From NCBI GenBank assembly GCA_002295885.1, contig DBGM01000041.1:18458-82457 (forward strand): DNA of 64,000 nt, given 5' to 3'. Both the position numbers and the translations under genes were made by a program. A model generated the notes under the pieces. The model was not told where the DNA came from and ran no database searches. It saw nothing but the letters and a program-made list of their open reading frames with translations. The stretch comes from Phycisphaerales bacterium UBA854 (lineage in GTDB: Bacteria > Planctomycetota > Phycisphaerae > Phycisphaerales > SM1A02). Shown piece by piece: positions 34,063 through 42,532 of this stretch (position 1 is the stretch's first letter; each line of letters opens with the position of its first letter).

Positions 34063-35121
34063 ATGCGACTGATCCTGGCCAATCCGCGAGGCTTCTGCGC
34101 CGGCGTCTACATGGCGATCGACGTCGTCGATCAACTGCTCGGCATGCTCGACGGCGAGCCGTTCTTCGTCTACCACGACATCGTCCACAACCGCCACGTC
34201 GTCGACCGTTTCAAGGAGCGCGGCGTGACCTTCGTCGAGGACATCGAAGAGGTTCCCGAGGGCTCGATCATCGTCTTCAGCGCTCATGGCGTCAGTCCTG
34301 CGGTCCGTGAGGCCGGTGCCCGGCGCGGGTTGACCATGATCGATGCGACGTGTCCACTCGTCACGAAGGTCCACGTCGAGGCGATCCAGTACGCCAGACG
34401 CGGCTGGCAGATCCTCCTCGTGGGACACCACGACCATCAGGAGATCATCGGCACCAAGGGCGAGGCTCCGGAGTCGATCCAGGTGGTGGATTCCGTCGAA
34501 TGCATCCCCGGACTTCGCATCGACGACCCGTCCAAGCTCGTCTACCTGACGCAGACCACGCTCAGCATGGACGATGCGAGCACCATCATCACGGCCCTGA
34601 AGGAGGCCTTTCCGGAGATCAGCTCGCCTCCCAAGGAGGACATCTGCTACGCCACGACCAATCGGCAGCTTGCGGTGCGGCACCTGGCCCCCCACTGCGA
34701 CCTTGTCCTGGTCGTCGGAAGCAAGCATTCATCGAACTCCGTCCGGCTCACGGAGATCGCGGAACTGAACGGTTCGAGGGCCAGACTTATCGATGATGTG
34801 GACGACCTTGACGATGCGATATTCGACGGTGTCGACACGGTGCTGGTGACGGCGGGGGCCAGTGCTCCGGAGGATCTGGTCCAGGCCTTGATCCTTGAAC
34901 TGGTCAATGTCCACGGGTGCGAGGTCGAGCAGCACGACATCTTCCACGAGAGCGTGGAATTCGGGCTTCCCGGCAGCCTGAGGAAGTTCATGCGGAGTCG
35001 CAAGGTCGAAACCGACGGGCGACGCATCGAGATGGACGATCTCGCCGCCACCAACAGGTTCCTCGAGCTGCATGGGATCCCGTACACCGTGGTCGATCTC
35101 ACGGTCAATGCCACGGACTGA
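34063..35121 (+). CDS. ispH: 4-hydroxy-3-methylbut-2-enyl diphosphate reductase
   Basis: A 352-residue iron-sulfur enzyme, last step of the MEP isoprenoid pathway. The three cluster cysteines are visible: Cys12 in N-P-R-G-F-C-A-G-V, one in I-D-A-T-C-P-L-V and one in E-D-I-C-Y-A-T-T-N-R-Q. G-H-H-D-H-Q-E and V-V-G-S-K-H-S-S-N-S are also typical. The long C-terminal part, ending in residues for an extra helix, is slightly longer than the E. coli enzyme. The gene is followed after 5 bases by rlmN. A GGAGGGCTGGAG stretch upstream may serve as ribosome-binding site at a long distance. Confidence 0.96.
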   Translation: MRLILANPRGFCAGVYMAIDVVDQLLGMLDGEPFFVYHDIVHNRHVVDRFKERGVTFVEDIEEVPEGSIIVFSAHGVSPAVREAGARRGLTMIDATCPLVTKVHVEAIQYARRGWQILLVGHHDHQEIIGTKGEAPESIQVVDSVECIPGLRIDDPSKLVYLTQTTLSMDDASTIITALKEAFPEISSPPKEDICYATTNRQLAVRHLAPHCDLVLVVGSKHSSNSVRLTEIAELNGSRARLIDDVDDLDDAIFDGVDTVLVTAGASAPEDLVQALILELVNVHGCEVEQHDIFHESVEFGLPGSLRKFMRSRKVETDGRRIEMDDLAATNRFLELHGIPYTVVDLTVNATD

Positions 35122-35126
35122 CCGCC

Positions 35127-36224
35127 ATGTCCGCCCCCATCCACTTCTTCGAGTGCACCCCCCCCGATCTCCGTGCAGCGGTTGAATCGGTCGGGCTGCC
35201 GGGGTACGTCGCCAAGCAGCTTCTCGAGTGGGTGTACCGCCACGGCGTGACGGATCTGGAGGCAATGACGAACCTGTCGGGCGACACCAGGGACCGCATC
35301 CGGGGCATCATGCAGTTCCACCGTGGTGTCGAGGTCGTCGCCCAGCGGGCGACGGACGGTACCCGCAAGTCACTGATCGAGTGGGATCATCCGGCCGGTG
35401 GGCTTCCATTGTTCGACGATCCAGCCGCCCGCGATCGTCGTACCGAGACGGTCATGATCCCCGCCGATCGTCGAAGGACGGCATGCGTCTCGTCCCAGGT
35501 GGGATGTCCGGTTGGTTGCCGTTTCTGTGCGTCGGGGCTGGGAGGGCTGGATCGCAACCTCACCGCGGGTCAGATCGTCGAGCAGGTGCACCATCTGCAG
35601 GCCCAGCCGGGGGCGGAGCGGATCACGAACATCGTGTTCATGGGCATGGGCGAGCCCCTCGCGAACGCCAGAGCCGTATTCGATGCGGTCCGGATCCTCA
35701 ACGCGCCGTGGGCCTACGGCATCGGAGCCAGACGTATCACGATCTCCACGGTCGGGCTGCCCGCCGCCATACGCAAGCTCGATGCACTGGAGGTGCCAGT
35801 CACGCTTGCCCTGAGCCTGCACGCACCCAACGATGCGCTTCGACGTGAACTGATCCCGTGGGCCGAATACTCGACCGTCGAGGAGCTGCTGGAGGCCTGT
35901 TCCGAATGGTTCGACCGCACCGGTCGCGAAATCACGCTCGAATACATCCTGCTGGGCGGCGTGAACGACCGCCCGGAACACGCCCGGGAACTGGTCGACA
36001 TCGCGGGCACCATGCGGGCGAACGTCAATCTCATCCGCTACAACGAGGTCGATGGCCTGCCGTTTCGACGTCCGATGGATGCGGACGTCCGCGCATTCCA
36101 GAACGTTCTTCGCAACGGTGGCGTGAACTCACACATCCGTGCGAGTCGGGGACGCGACATTGCAGCGGCGTGCGGACAGCTGCGACACGAGTCGGCCGAT
36201 GGTCAGGCCGGCCCCTCCTGCTGA
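35127..36224 (+). CDS. rlmN: Dual-specificity 23S rRNA/tRNA adenine-C2 methyltransferase
   Basis: A 365-residue radical SAM enzyme. The cluster motif is C-P-V-G-C-R-F-C-A-S-G (Cys127, Cys131, Cys134). Cys120 matches the resolving cysteine of RlmN, and C-G-Q-L near the C-terminus carries the methyl-accepting cysteine. G-M-G-E-P-L-A-N and S-L-H-A-P-N are the usual SAM-binding segments. It methylates A2503 of 23S rRNA and A37 in some tRNAs. The start ATG 35127 follows the ispH stop by 5 bases. Its end overlaps the large oxidoreductase-like gene on the other strand by 22 bases. Confidence 0.95.
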   Translation: MSAPIHFFECTPPDLRAAVESVGLPGYVAKQLLEWVYRHGVTDLEAMTNLSGDTRDRIRGIMQFHRGVEVVAQRATDGTRKSLIEWDHPAGGLPLFDDPAARDRRTETVMIPADRRRTACVSSQVGCPVGCRFCASGLGGLDRNLTAGQIVEQVHHLQAQPGAERITNIVFMGMGEPLANARAVFDAVRILNAPWAYGIGARRITISTVGLPAAIRKLDALEVPVTLALSLHAPNDALRRELIPWAEYSTVEELLEACSEWFDRTGREITLEYILLGGVNDRPEHARELVDIAGTMRANVNLIRYNEVDGLPFRRPMDADVRAFQNVLRNGGVNSHIRASRGRDIAAACGQLRHESADGQAGPSC

Positions 36225-39200
36225 TCGATCGCTGAGCTTCCGAAGTTCGAGAGCGCCTTCACGTCGTCGGGGGAAGCGCTGCGAAGCTCGCCTTGACCCG
36301 CCATTGAGTGGAGTGTGGACAGGACGTCGAACCAGTGGTCGTGGCGATCGGATTCGCGGGTGGCGCGATGCACGATGCCGCGAACCAGGGTGCGGACTTC
36401 GCGATCACGTCGGGTGCCGCGCCAGCCCCGGGGAATCACCCTGCGCATCCATGCAAGCAGCTTGGTCAGCCAGTCGCTGGTTCGCAGGTCGACGCGGAAT
36501 CTCCACCGAATGAGCACCAGCTCGATCCTGGTCACGTACCGGGACTCGATGCGGTCTCCGCGGCCACGCTTGACGTTGAGTCGCTGCCTGGTACGACGAC
36601 GGTGCTCGGGACTGATCGCCATCGATGCCATGTAGATGGCGTCCCGGATGAGGGTCGACTCGGCCAGCGGAAGGATGGCCAGCTGGGCCAGTCGCCGGCC
36701 CCGGTCGTCCCGGGCGGACTGGTACAGCGCCGTGACGTCGTAGGCGAGGCGTTCGGCGTCCTCGAAGCTCCTCCAGATCATGCACCGGCGCAATGCGATC
36801 ACCAGATCACGCTTCGCCGCACGGCCGGAGCGGCTGGCTTCGAGATCGGGCATCGCATTGAGCGTACGCTGAACGAGTTGCCGAAACCGCGACGCCCGGG
36901 CGAGTCGGCCGGGCCCCGTTCGTCGAAGCGCGTGGCCGTAGCGGCGAACGATTCGGGAGGTCGGCTCATCGGCGTGATCCTCGACCGGGAGTCGATCCAG
37001 TTTCTCGTCGAGGGCGAGCCGTCGGCCGAAGTCGAAGGCTTCGGAGGATCGAGCGTAGCCGAGTTCCTCGAGGCCCTTTGCCGCCTGGATCATCGACTCC
37101 ACGGTGGCGGGAATCCATCCCAGCTGGAATGCCACACCGAGCTGTACGACGTCGGCCATCCGTTCATTGTGGAAGCGGTACCGGCACAGTTCGGAGAACG
37201 AGGCGAAGTATCGGCCGCCTTCGCAAAGCCGGAAGGCGAGGTAGGCCTCGATCGCCCGCATGTCCTGGTTGGCCTGGCCGAGGTCGAGCTGGTCCTCGAA
37301 GAGGCCGGTGTTGACGACACCGGTGGTTCTGGACGAGGAACCGACACGAAGCATCTCGTCCGGGCCCACCGCGCGAAGCGTTTGGATGCGATCGAACCCG
37401 AGCAGGAGATCGGCCTCGCCGAACGGGATGGAACAGCTGAGCCCGTCGTCCCACCGGTCGTCGTCGAGGCTGGTGAAGACGATCTGGGCCCATGCCGAAC
37501 GTCCGGCTCCGATGGGTTCCGGGTTGCATCGATAGCGAACCCGGTAGCCCATGTGCTCCCCGGCCGTGATCAGGAAGGTCGCGGCGGCGCCGGGTGCCGA
37601 GCCGCGTAGGCCGGCCAGGTGAGCGAACCACCGGGGCCGGTCGGCGTGCCGGGGCGTGGGATTGGGCAGTCCGCTGCGTGTGGATTCGCCGCGCCGCTTG
37701 GGGGCCCTGGTGCGGAAGACCTCGACCTGCTCGACGAGCGGACGAATTCGTCCACCGAGACGCGGAGGCCACCGCATGGCGATCGGGTCGATCGACCAGG
37801 TGGTCTCGGCGGGCATGACCGCTCTGGCTTCGGCCGCCTCCGATTCGGACAGGACGGCCGACTGGCGGATCACGCACGCCCGCTCGGACGGCCAGATGAC
37901 GCGCTGCATGACCTGGTAGCCGCGCTGGTCGATCTCGCGGAACTCGGCGTTCTTGGCATCGATGCTGTACTGCGCCGGGGGGCCGTCGACCAGAACCACG
38001 AGCCCGTGCTGCCCGGCCTGCATGATCTCCCGGATCACGTGCAGGGTCCGATCCCGATCGGCGATATTCGAACGACGGATGACGATCCGATCGGCCCGTT
38101 CCGGCGGAACCATGCTGCGGGCCAGTCGTTCGATGTTGAGATGGCCGGCTCCCTGGTACTGGCTCACCAGCATCAGGTGCTGTGTGGTGTCGGAGGAGGC
38201 CTGGACCACCGCAGGGCCTCCGAATCGTACGAAACGATCGTGGGACCAGTTCTCGAGCATGACCGGGCGGGCACCGGGCGGGCCGTGCTGCACACCCCGC
38301 AGACTGACTCGGACTGGGTCCAGGGCCTCGGAGGGTTCTGAGCCGTCGATCACCGTGGGTGTCCCCAGCCAGATTCCGTCATCATTCACCGAATCATGAA
38401 GGGATGTGGCGAGCAGGTCGACCTGATGATCGAGTGCCGCGTGTCCGATGGGAGGAGCCTCGTTGTCGAGGGCCATGGGGATGGCGGGTGGCTCGGCGTC
38501 GAGTCGGGCCGAACGTGATGCCTCCGGATTGATCTCCATGAGGAGCGGCATGATTCGTCTGGCAAGCACCGAAGGGTGGATCGATCCTTCTGCCGGATTC
38601 GGAATGTCGCCTTCCATCGGCAACCGGCGTCCCCAGACCGTGGCCAGCACGATCTCCGGTCCCCGAAGACGTTCCGCGCACGCAAGGACGCGATCCTCGA
38701 CGGCGCCGGCGGAAGGCTCGAGAACGACCACGGTGCGACAGCGGGTCAGCATTCGTTTCACGGCCTCTTCGTCGATGGGTTGAATCATTCCCAGATGGAG
38801 CACCGGAACCCGTCCGAGCATCCCAACGGTGGTCAGGACGTGCAGCAGCGAGGCGTGCATGGGCCCGACGGTAATGAAGCCGACGGTTGCAGGATCGCCG
38901 GGACTGGGAAGGGCCGAATGGGTGTTCAGTTCGAGACGCCGCCCCATTCGAAGTGCGCCGCCGGCTTCGGTCCATCGGGGGCCGCGTCCCCCCTGCCGCA
39001 GGCCGACGTCCTCGGGGTCGTCGTCGGAACGATTCGGACGCAGCAGGATGGTGGCGCCGGAATGCAGGGTGGCCGGGTGGACCAGGGTCACCGAAGGCGT
39101 GTGTTCAGCCCGGCTGAGCCGCAGGCCGTGCTCAACGCAGTCGCGAAGATGTTCGACGCCCGAGGCGGCGATGAGCGGAATGCCCGATCGGAGTAGCAGT

Positions 39201-39631
39201 GTTCCGGGGAGATCGACCCCGTTGAGCGAGCGACGATCCTCCATGATGCACCCGATTGCTCCCTGGGGTACGTCCTCGAGAATCCGACAACTGCGAATCG
39301 ATGCGACGGCGGATGCCGCGGTCGGGCCCGTCAGCAGCGCCTGCACATGCTGCCCGCTTCGGGCGGCCCATGCGGCACGCTCGTAGGCCCGGGTGGCGTC
39401 GGGGCTGACCAGTACCTGCAGGCGATTCATGCGAAGTACATCGCGGATGCCTGGAGACTGAATCAGCTCGATCAGCGTTCGCGTCGAGTCGCTTTCGGTC
39501 ACGGAAAGGACGCCGACGCTCGGGCGGCATTCCAGCACGGCCTTTACGATCGCCTCGGATGCGGTCAACGTGGCGAGCCCGCGGTGACGGGCCAGCGGAT
39601 GATCGGCGTGGGAGGATCCGATGGGCTTCAT
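36203..39631 (-). CDS. Divergent relative of fused indolepyruvate ferredoxin oxidoreductase
   Basis: A 1142-residue protein. I recognise the order of domains of the large fused IOR-type 2-oxoacid oxidoreductases. An N-terminal pyrimidine-binding-like half (about 1-200) is followed by the domain II-type segment with V-P-V-L-H-L-G-M-I-Q-P-I-D-E-E (about 245-390) and a degenerate thiamine-diphosphate region (about 430-640). Then comes a gamma-like domain with E-A-D-L-L-L-G-F-D (about 745) and V-V-N-T-G-L-F, and a DUF6537-like helical C-terminus with F-Q-L-G-W-I-P-A. But the GDGT-type thiamine loop and the Cys-rich ferredoxin motifs are not visible, and few cysteines remain. It may be a non-redox derivative. 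Its start overlaps the HAD gene by ATGA. Function is unknown. Confidence 0.6.
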   Translation of the reverse strand: MKPIGSSHADHPLARHRGLATLTASEAIVKAVLECRPSVGVLSVTESDSTRTLIELIQSPGIRDVLRMNRLQVLVSPDATRAYERAAWAARSGQHVQALLTGPTAASAVASIRSCRILEDVPQGAIGCIMEDRRSLNGVDLPGTLLLRSGIPLIAASGVEHLRDCVEHGLRLSRAEHTPSVTLVHPATLHSGATILLRPNRSDDDPEDVGLRQGGRGPRWTEAGGALRMGRRLELNTHSALPSPGDPATVGFITVGPMHASLLHVLTTVGMLGRVPVLHLGMIQPIDEEAVKRMLTRCRTVVVLEPSAGAVEDRVLACAERLRGPEIVLATVWGRRLPMEGDIPNPAEGSIHPSVLARRIMPLLMEINPEASRSARLDAEPPAIPMALDNEAPPIGHAALDHQVDLLATSLHDSVNDDGIWLGTPTVIDGSEPSEALDPVRVSLRGVQHGPPGARPVMLENWSHDRFVRFGGPAVVQASSDTTQHLMLVSQYQGAGHLNIERLARSMVPPERADRIVIRRSNIADRDRTLHVIREIMQAGQHGLVVLVDGPPAQYSIDAKNAEFREIDQRGYQVMQRVIWPSERACVIRQSAVLSESEAAEARAVMPAETTWSIDPIAMRWPPRLGGRIRPLVEQVEVFRTRAPKRRGESTRSGLPNPTPRHADRPRWFAHLAGLRGSAPGAAATFLITAGEHMGYRVRYRCNPEPIGAGRSAWAQIVFTSLDDDRWDDGLSCSIPFGEADLLLGFDRIQTLRAVGPDEMLRVGSSSRTTGVVNTGLFEDQLDLGQANQDMRAIEAYLAFRLCEGGRYFASFSELCRYRFHNERMADVVQLGVAFQLGWIPATVESMIQAAKGLEELGYARSSEAFDFGRRLALDEKLDRLPVEDHADEPTSRIVRRYGHALRRTGPGRLARASRFRQLVQRTLNAMPDLEASRSGRAAKRDLVIALRRCMIWRSFEDAERLAYDVTALYQSARDDRGRRLAQLAILPLAESTLIRDAIYMASMAISPEHRRRTRQRLNVKRGRGDRIESRYVTRIELVLIRWRFRVDLRTSDWLTKLLAWMRRVIPRGWRGTRRDREVRTLVRGIVHRATRESDRHDHWFDVLSTLHSMAGQGELRSASPDDVKALSNFGSSAIDQQEGPA

Positions 39632-40509
39632 GCGGTTGCTCCCAACAGCCGGTCGATCGCTTCAGCGACCCCGTCGGCCCCGTGGTGAGCGGTGACGAGA
39701 TCGGCCGCGGCGCGCACGTCGTCGTCGGCATTCTCCATGGCGATCCCCAGTCCGGCGGAGGACAGCATGCCGATGTCGTTGAGTCCGTCGCCGATCGCGA
39801 CCACCCGGGACGGATCGTGTCCGTGGTCGTTGCAGTACTCGAGAATCATGCTCCACTTGTCGACGCCGGGGGCGAACAGTTCGAGGATGTGGACGTCAGA
39901 GCCGGTGGCGTGGGACGATGTCACTGCGCCCCACTGCAGCATGTGAATACGGCGGCCGAACGCGGATCGGATCCGTGCGGAGGCGGGATCGAGCAGTGCT
40001 CCCTCGCCGACGACCGAAACCCGGAGGGTGTGTTCGGGATCGGGATCGTCCTCGATCCGGTCGATCCAGCGGCAGCTGATCCCCATGGAATCCATCCACC
40101 ACTGGGAGACGGGATGCAGGGTGGGATCGGGATCCTCGGGACAACCCACCACGAGATAGTCGTAGCCCGTGGCGTGATGATCCTTGAGGATCAGGGTCGT
40201 ATGCCTCTCCTCGTGGAGATGTCCGACGGCCTCGTGGACCAGGGACGCCGGAAGCAGCCGTCGCTTCAGCGTACGACCGGTCTCGGGTTCGGTGAGGATC
40301 GCACCGCAGACGCCGATCAGGCATCCCCGGTAGTCGACCGCAGACAGAATGTGGGCGGCTTCGTTCCTGGTCCGCCCGGTGGCGACCAGCACGTCGATCC
40401 CCGCCGCCCGCAGGCGGTCGAGTGCGTCCGAATTCACCTCGGAAATGGCACCGCCGGGACCCAGCAGGGTGCCATCGAGATCGAGTACGAACAGGTCCCA
40501 GGACGACAT
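39628..40509 (-). CDS. Cof-type HAD-IIB phosphatase
   Basis: A 293-residue haloacid dehalogenase-superfamily hydrolase. The nucleophile Asp10 lies in V-L-D-L-D-G-T-L, the second motif in V-A-T-G-R-T, and the third in G-D-G-L-N-D-I-G-M-L. The large alpha/beta cap between residues 85 and 200 places it in subclass IIB with sugar-phosphate phosphatases of the Cof/YidA group. Substrate unknown. The gene overlaps the start of the divergent oxidoreductase gene (ATGA), so the two are cotranscribed with the phosphatase first. Confidence 0.88.
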   Translation of the reverse strand: MSSWDLFVLDLDGTLLGPGGAISEVNSDALDRLRAAGIDVLVATGRTRNEAAHILSAVDYRGCLIGVCGAILTEPETGRTLKRRLLPASLVHEAVGHLHEERHTTLILKDHHATGYDYLVVGCPEDPDPTLHPVSQWWMDSMGISCRWIDRIEDDPDPEHTLRVSVVGEGALLDPASARIRSAFGRRIHMLQWGAVTSSHATGSDVHILELFAPGVDKWSMILEYCNDHGHDPSRVVAIGDGLNDIGMLSSAGLGIAMENADDDVRAAADLVTAHHGADGVAEAIDRLLGATA

Positions 40510-40562
40510 CGTCCGTGGACGGTAGGCGGATCCGGGCGGGCCATCAAGCGACCCGAATGAAC

Positions 40563-40591
40563 TTGTTCCGGGGGGCCTCAGGGCCTAGGCT
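40563..40591 (+). promoter_or_regulatory. Leaderless promoter of the phosphotransferase operon
   Basis: TTGTTC (40563-40568), a 17-base spacer and TAGGCT (40586-40591) end 6 bases before an ATG at 40598. That ATG opens a 17-codon ORF whose stop overlaps the phosphotransferase start. Confidence 0.5.
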
Positions 40592-40597
40592 CAGGAT

Positions 40598-40651
40598 ATG
40601 GCGATGAACCGGGAAGTACGGTCCGATGGTGGAATCGAGGGGCCTCGATGA
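40598..40651 (+). CDS. 17-residue upstream ORF, translationally coupled
   Basis: A small open frame, ATG to TGA, encoding 17 residues that begin M-A-M-N-R-E-V and end E-G-P-R. Its stop overlaps the start of the phosphotransferase gene as ATGA, exactly as in the real operon junctions of this window. A TAGGCT box lies 6 bases before its ATG. The downstream ATG has only a weak ribosome-binding site (GAGGGGCC, 9 bases away), so translation may depend on ribosomes finishing this ORF. No attenuator-type codon run is seen. It is too short for a confident protein call. Confidence 0.45.
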   Translation: MAMNREVRSDGGIEGPR

Positions 40652-41628
40652 CGGGCGGTTCCACCCAACAGGACGCCAGGGCGCTCGCCGCCAGCCTGCT
40701 CCCCCACCTGCAGGAGGCATGCAGCGGACGTCTGCATCGCGTGATCTGGTTCAAGGCCGACTGGCAGCGTGGTGGAGCCGCCACCGGACGGGGCGAGTGG
40801 ATCCTGCCCTCGGGCGAATCCGTCGAGGTCATCATCAAGGTGCCCGTCCGCCCCCGCGAGCTGATCTGGCTGGAGCGATTGCAGGAGTCGGATGCCGGCG
40901 ACGGGAAGCCGGTGGTTCCAGTGCTGCACGCCTCCGGCACGACTCTGGGCGGATACGACCTGGCCTGGATCGTGATCGAGAGGATTCCGCATGGACCGCT
41001 GGGCATGCGATGGCACAAGGAGCACATCAGGCGGGTGGCGGATGCCGCGGCCGTGTTCTCCGAGGCGGCGGACGCCTGGCCGGCCGAAGAGGCCGATCCA
41101 CGGGTCGAGGACTGGTCGCAAATGATCGATGGTGCCAGGCACTCGGTGCGGATCAACGAACCGGCCGATCAGTCGCACTGGGCCAATCTGCTGAAACGCC
41201 TGAGTCGAAACATCGACGAGCTCGTGGAGCGATGGCGTGATCGTGAGACCCGCCATTGGATCCACGGCGACCTCCACCTTGCCAACGCCCTGAGCCGCGT
41301 CGGCATGCAGCGGGGACCGGTCACCCTGATTGATCTCGCTGAAGTCCGTCCGGGCCACTGGCTGGAGGACGCTGTCTTTCTCGAGCGGCAGCTCTGGGCC
41401 GCACCGGAACGCCTCGTGTCCAGCAAGCCGGTCAAGGCGATGGCCAAGGCCAGGAAGGCCCGTGGGCTCGAGGTCGAGGCCCGGTGGGAGGATCTCGCCA
41501 TGATCCGGCGGGCTCTGCTGGCGGGCACCGCTCCCACCTTCATCCGGAGCGAGGGCCACCCTCGGTTCTTCAGGGCCTGCCTCCAGCAGCTGGAGCGAAG
41601 CCTCGATGCACTCAAATTGAAGCGATGA
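40648..41628 (+). CDS. Aminoglycoside phosphotransferase-fold kinase
   Basis: A 326-residue protein-kinase-like phosphotransferase. The catalytic loop is W-I-H-G-D-L-H-L-A-N-A (residues 204-214, Asp208), and the metal-binding segment is L-I-D-L-A-E-V-R-P-G-H (Asp229 region). V-I-I-K-V near residue 61 is the probable ATP-lysine strand. Such proteins in planctomycetes are of unknown substrate; sugars, choline-like compounds and lipopolysaccharide parts are possible. Nothing suggests drug resistance. A 17-codon upstream ORF overlaps its start. The next gene starts about 100 bases later after a small hairpin. Confidence 0.82.
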   Translation: MTGGSTQQDARALAASLLPHLQEACSGRLHRVIWFKADWQRGGAATGRGEWILPSGESVEVIIKVPVRPRELIWLERLQESDAGDGKPVVPVLHASGTTLGGYDLAWIVIERIPHGPLGMRWHKEHIRRVADAAAVFSEAADAWPAEEADPRVEDWSQMIDGARHSVRINEPADQSHWANLLKRLSRNIDELVERWRDRETRHWIHGDLHLANALSRVGMQRGPVTLIDLAEVRPGHWLEDAVFLERQLWAAPERLVSSKPVKAMAKARKARGLEVEARWEDLAMIRRALLAGTAPTFIRSEGHPRFFRACLQQLERSLDALKLKR

Positions 41629-41647
41629 GGCCCGTGGTGGCCGATCA

Positions 41648-41664
41648 GAGAGGCATTGCCTCTC
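41648..41664. repeat. Small perfect hairpin between genes
   Basis: GAGAGGC-ATT-GCCTCTC is a perfect 7-bp inverted repeat 20 bases after the phosphotransferase stop. No T-run follows on either strand, so it is a weak terminator at best, or an mRNA-stabilising structure or operator. Confidence 0.35.
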
Positions 41665-41731
41665 AACGGGCGGTTGGATACCATCGTCGATTCATCTCCC
41701 AACGAAGATCACCCAGGAACTGGAAGGCACC

Positions 41732-42532
41732 ATGGACCGCGAACGACTGAAGGACGTCCAGACATCGGATTTGACCGATGACCGGTTGAACGAGGACTTC
41801 GTCGTCTGGCTGAAGACGAAGGGACCGTCGTGGCTGCTGGTCATTCTGGTCGCAGTGGTCGCCTACCTGTACATCGTCAACTGGCAGCAGGGCAAGGTGA
41901 ACTACCGCAACGAAGCCTGGATTGCGCTGCTCGAATCGCAGACCCCGGCCGCCTTCGAGGATGTTGCGGTCCAGTATCCGGAGGTTGATTCGATCGCCCA
42001 GCAGGCTCGTCTTCGAGCGGCTGGCATGTATCTCCAGTCCGCGGTGCTGGGGCGGGCCATCGGATCCACCGATCAGGATCCGATCGAGCTGGCCGAGGAG
42101 GATCGAACCTTCAACCTCGATCGGGCCGCCGCTCTCTACCGCGAGATCCTGTCTGGCGACACGGGCGATCTCGACACCGTGGTGATCACGTATACCGCGA
42201 TGAACGGTCTCGCCGCCGTCGCCGAATGCAATGGCGATCTCGATGCGGCATCGGATTGGTACGAGCAGGCCGCGGAACGCGCATCTGGACACTTCCCCTA
42301 TCTGGCCGAACGGGCCAGATCGAGGGGTGCCGCCTCCGCCTCCTACGATCGGCTGGTGGCGATTCCCGCGTCCCTGCCCGAGGAGGAGACCCTCGATGTC
42401 CTGGACCCCGGAATCGGTGAAGGCCAGCCTCAGTCCGTCGAAGATGTGACCAACATCCTCACCCTTCCCGAGGTGCCGGCTCCGTCCATTCCCGGAACCC
42501 CGCCGGCCGAGGACCCCGGTCAGCAGCCGTGA
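41732..42532 (+). CDS. Single-pass membrane protein with TPR-like domain
   Basis: A 266-residue protein with a short cytoplasmic N-terminus, one transmembrane helix at about residues 32-50 (W-L-L-V-I-L-V-A-V-V-A-Y-L-Y-I-V) and an extracytoplasmic helical region. That region has alternating L/A-rich helices as in tetratricopeptide repeats (about residues 60-200), for example A-A-L-Y-R-E-I-L and A-A-S-D-W-Y-E-Q-A. The C-terminus is proline-rich. The layout recalls YfgM-type ancillary proteins. Start: GGAAGG lies ahead of the ATG. It overlaps the next gene by one base (TGATG). Confidence 0.75.
   Translation: MDRERLKDVQTSDLTDDRLNEDFVVWLKTKGPSWLLVILVAVVAYLYIVNWQQGKVNYRNEAWIALLESQTPAAFEDVAVQYPEVDSIAQQARLRAAGMYLQSAVLGRAIGSTDQDPIELAEEDRTFNLDRAAALYREILSGDTGDLDTVVITYTAMNGLAAVAECNGDLDAASDWYEQAAERASGHFPYLAERARSRGAASASYDRLVAIPASLPEEETLDVLDPGIGEGQPQSVEDVTNILTLPEVPAPSIPGTPPAEDPGQQP

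Noticed and set aside
36203..36224. 22-base overlap of rlmN and the large oxidoreductase-like gene
   Set aside because: Both C-termini look natural and convergent overlaps of this size are common in compact genomes, as for ubiE and the kinase.
40648..41628. Aminoglycoside resistance gene
   Set aside because: The fold is that of aminoglycoside phosphotransferases, but the family includes many housekeeping kinases and no resistance context or mobile element is present.
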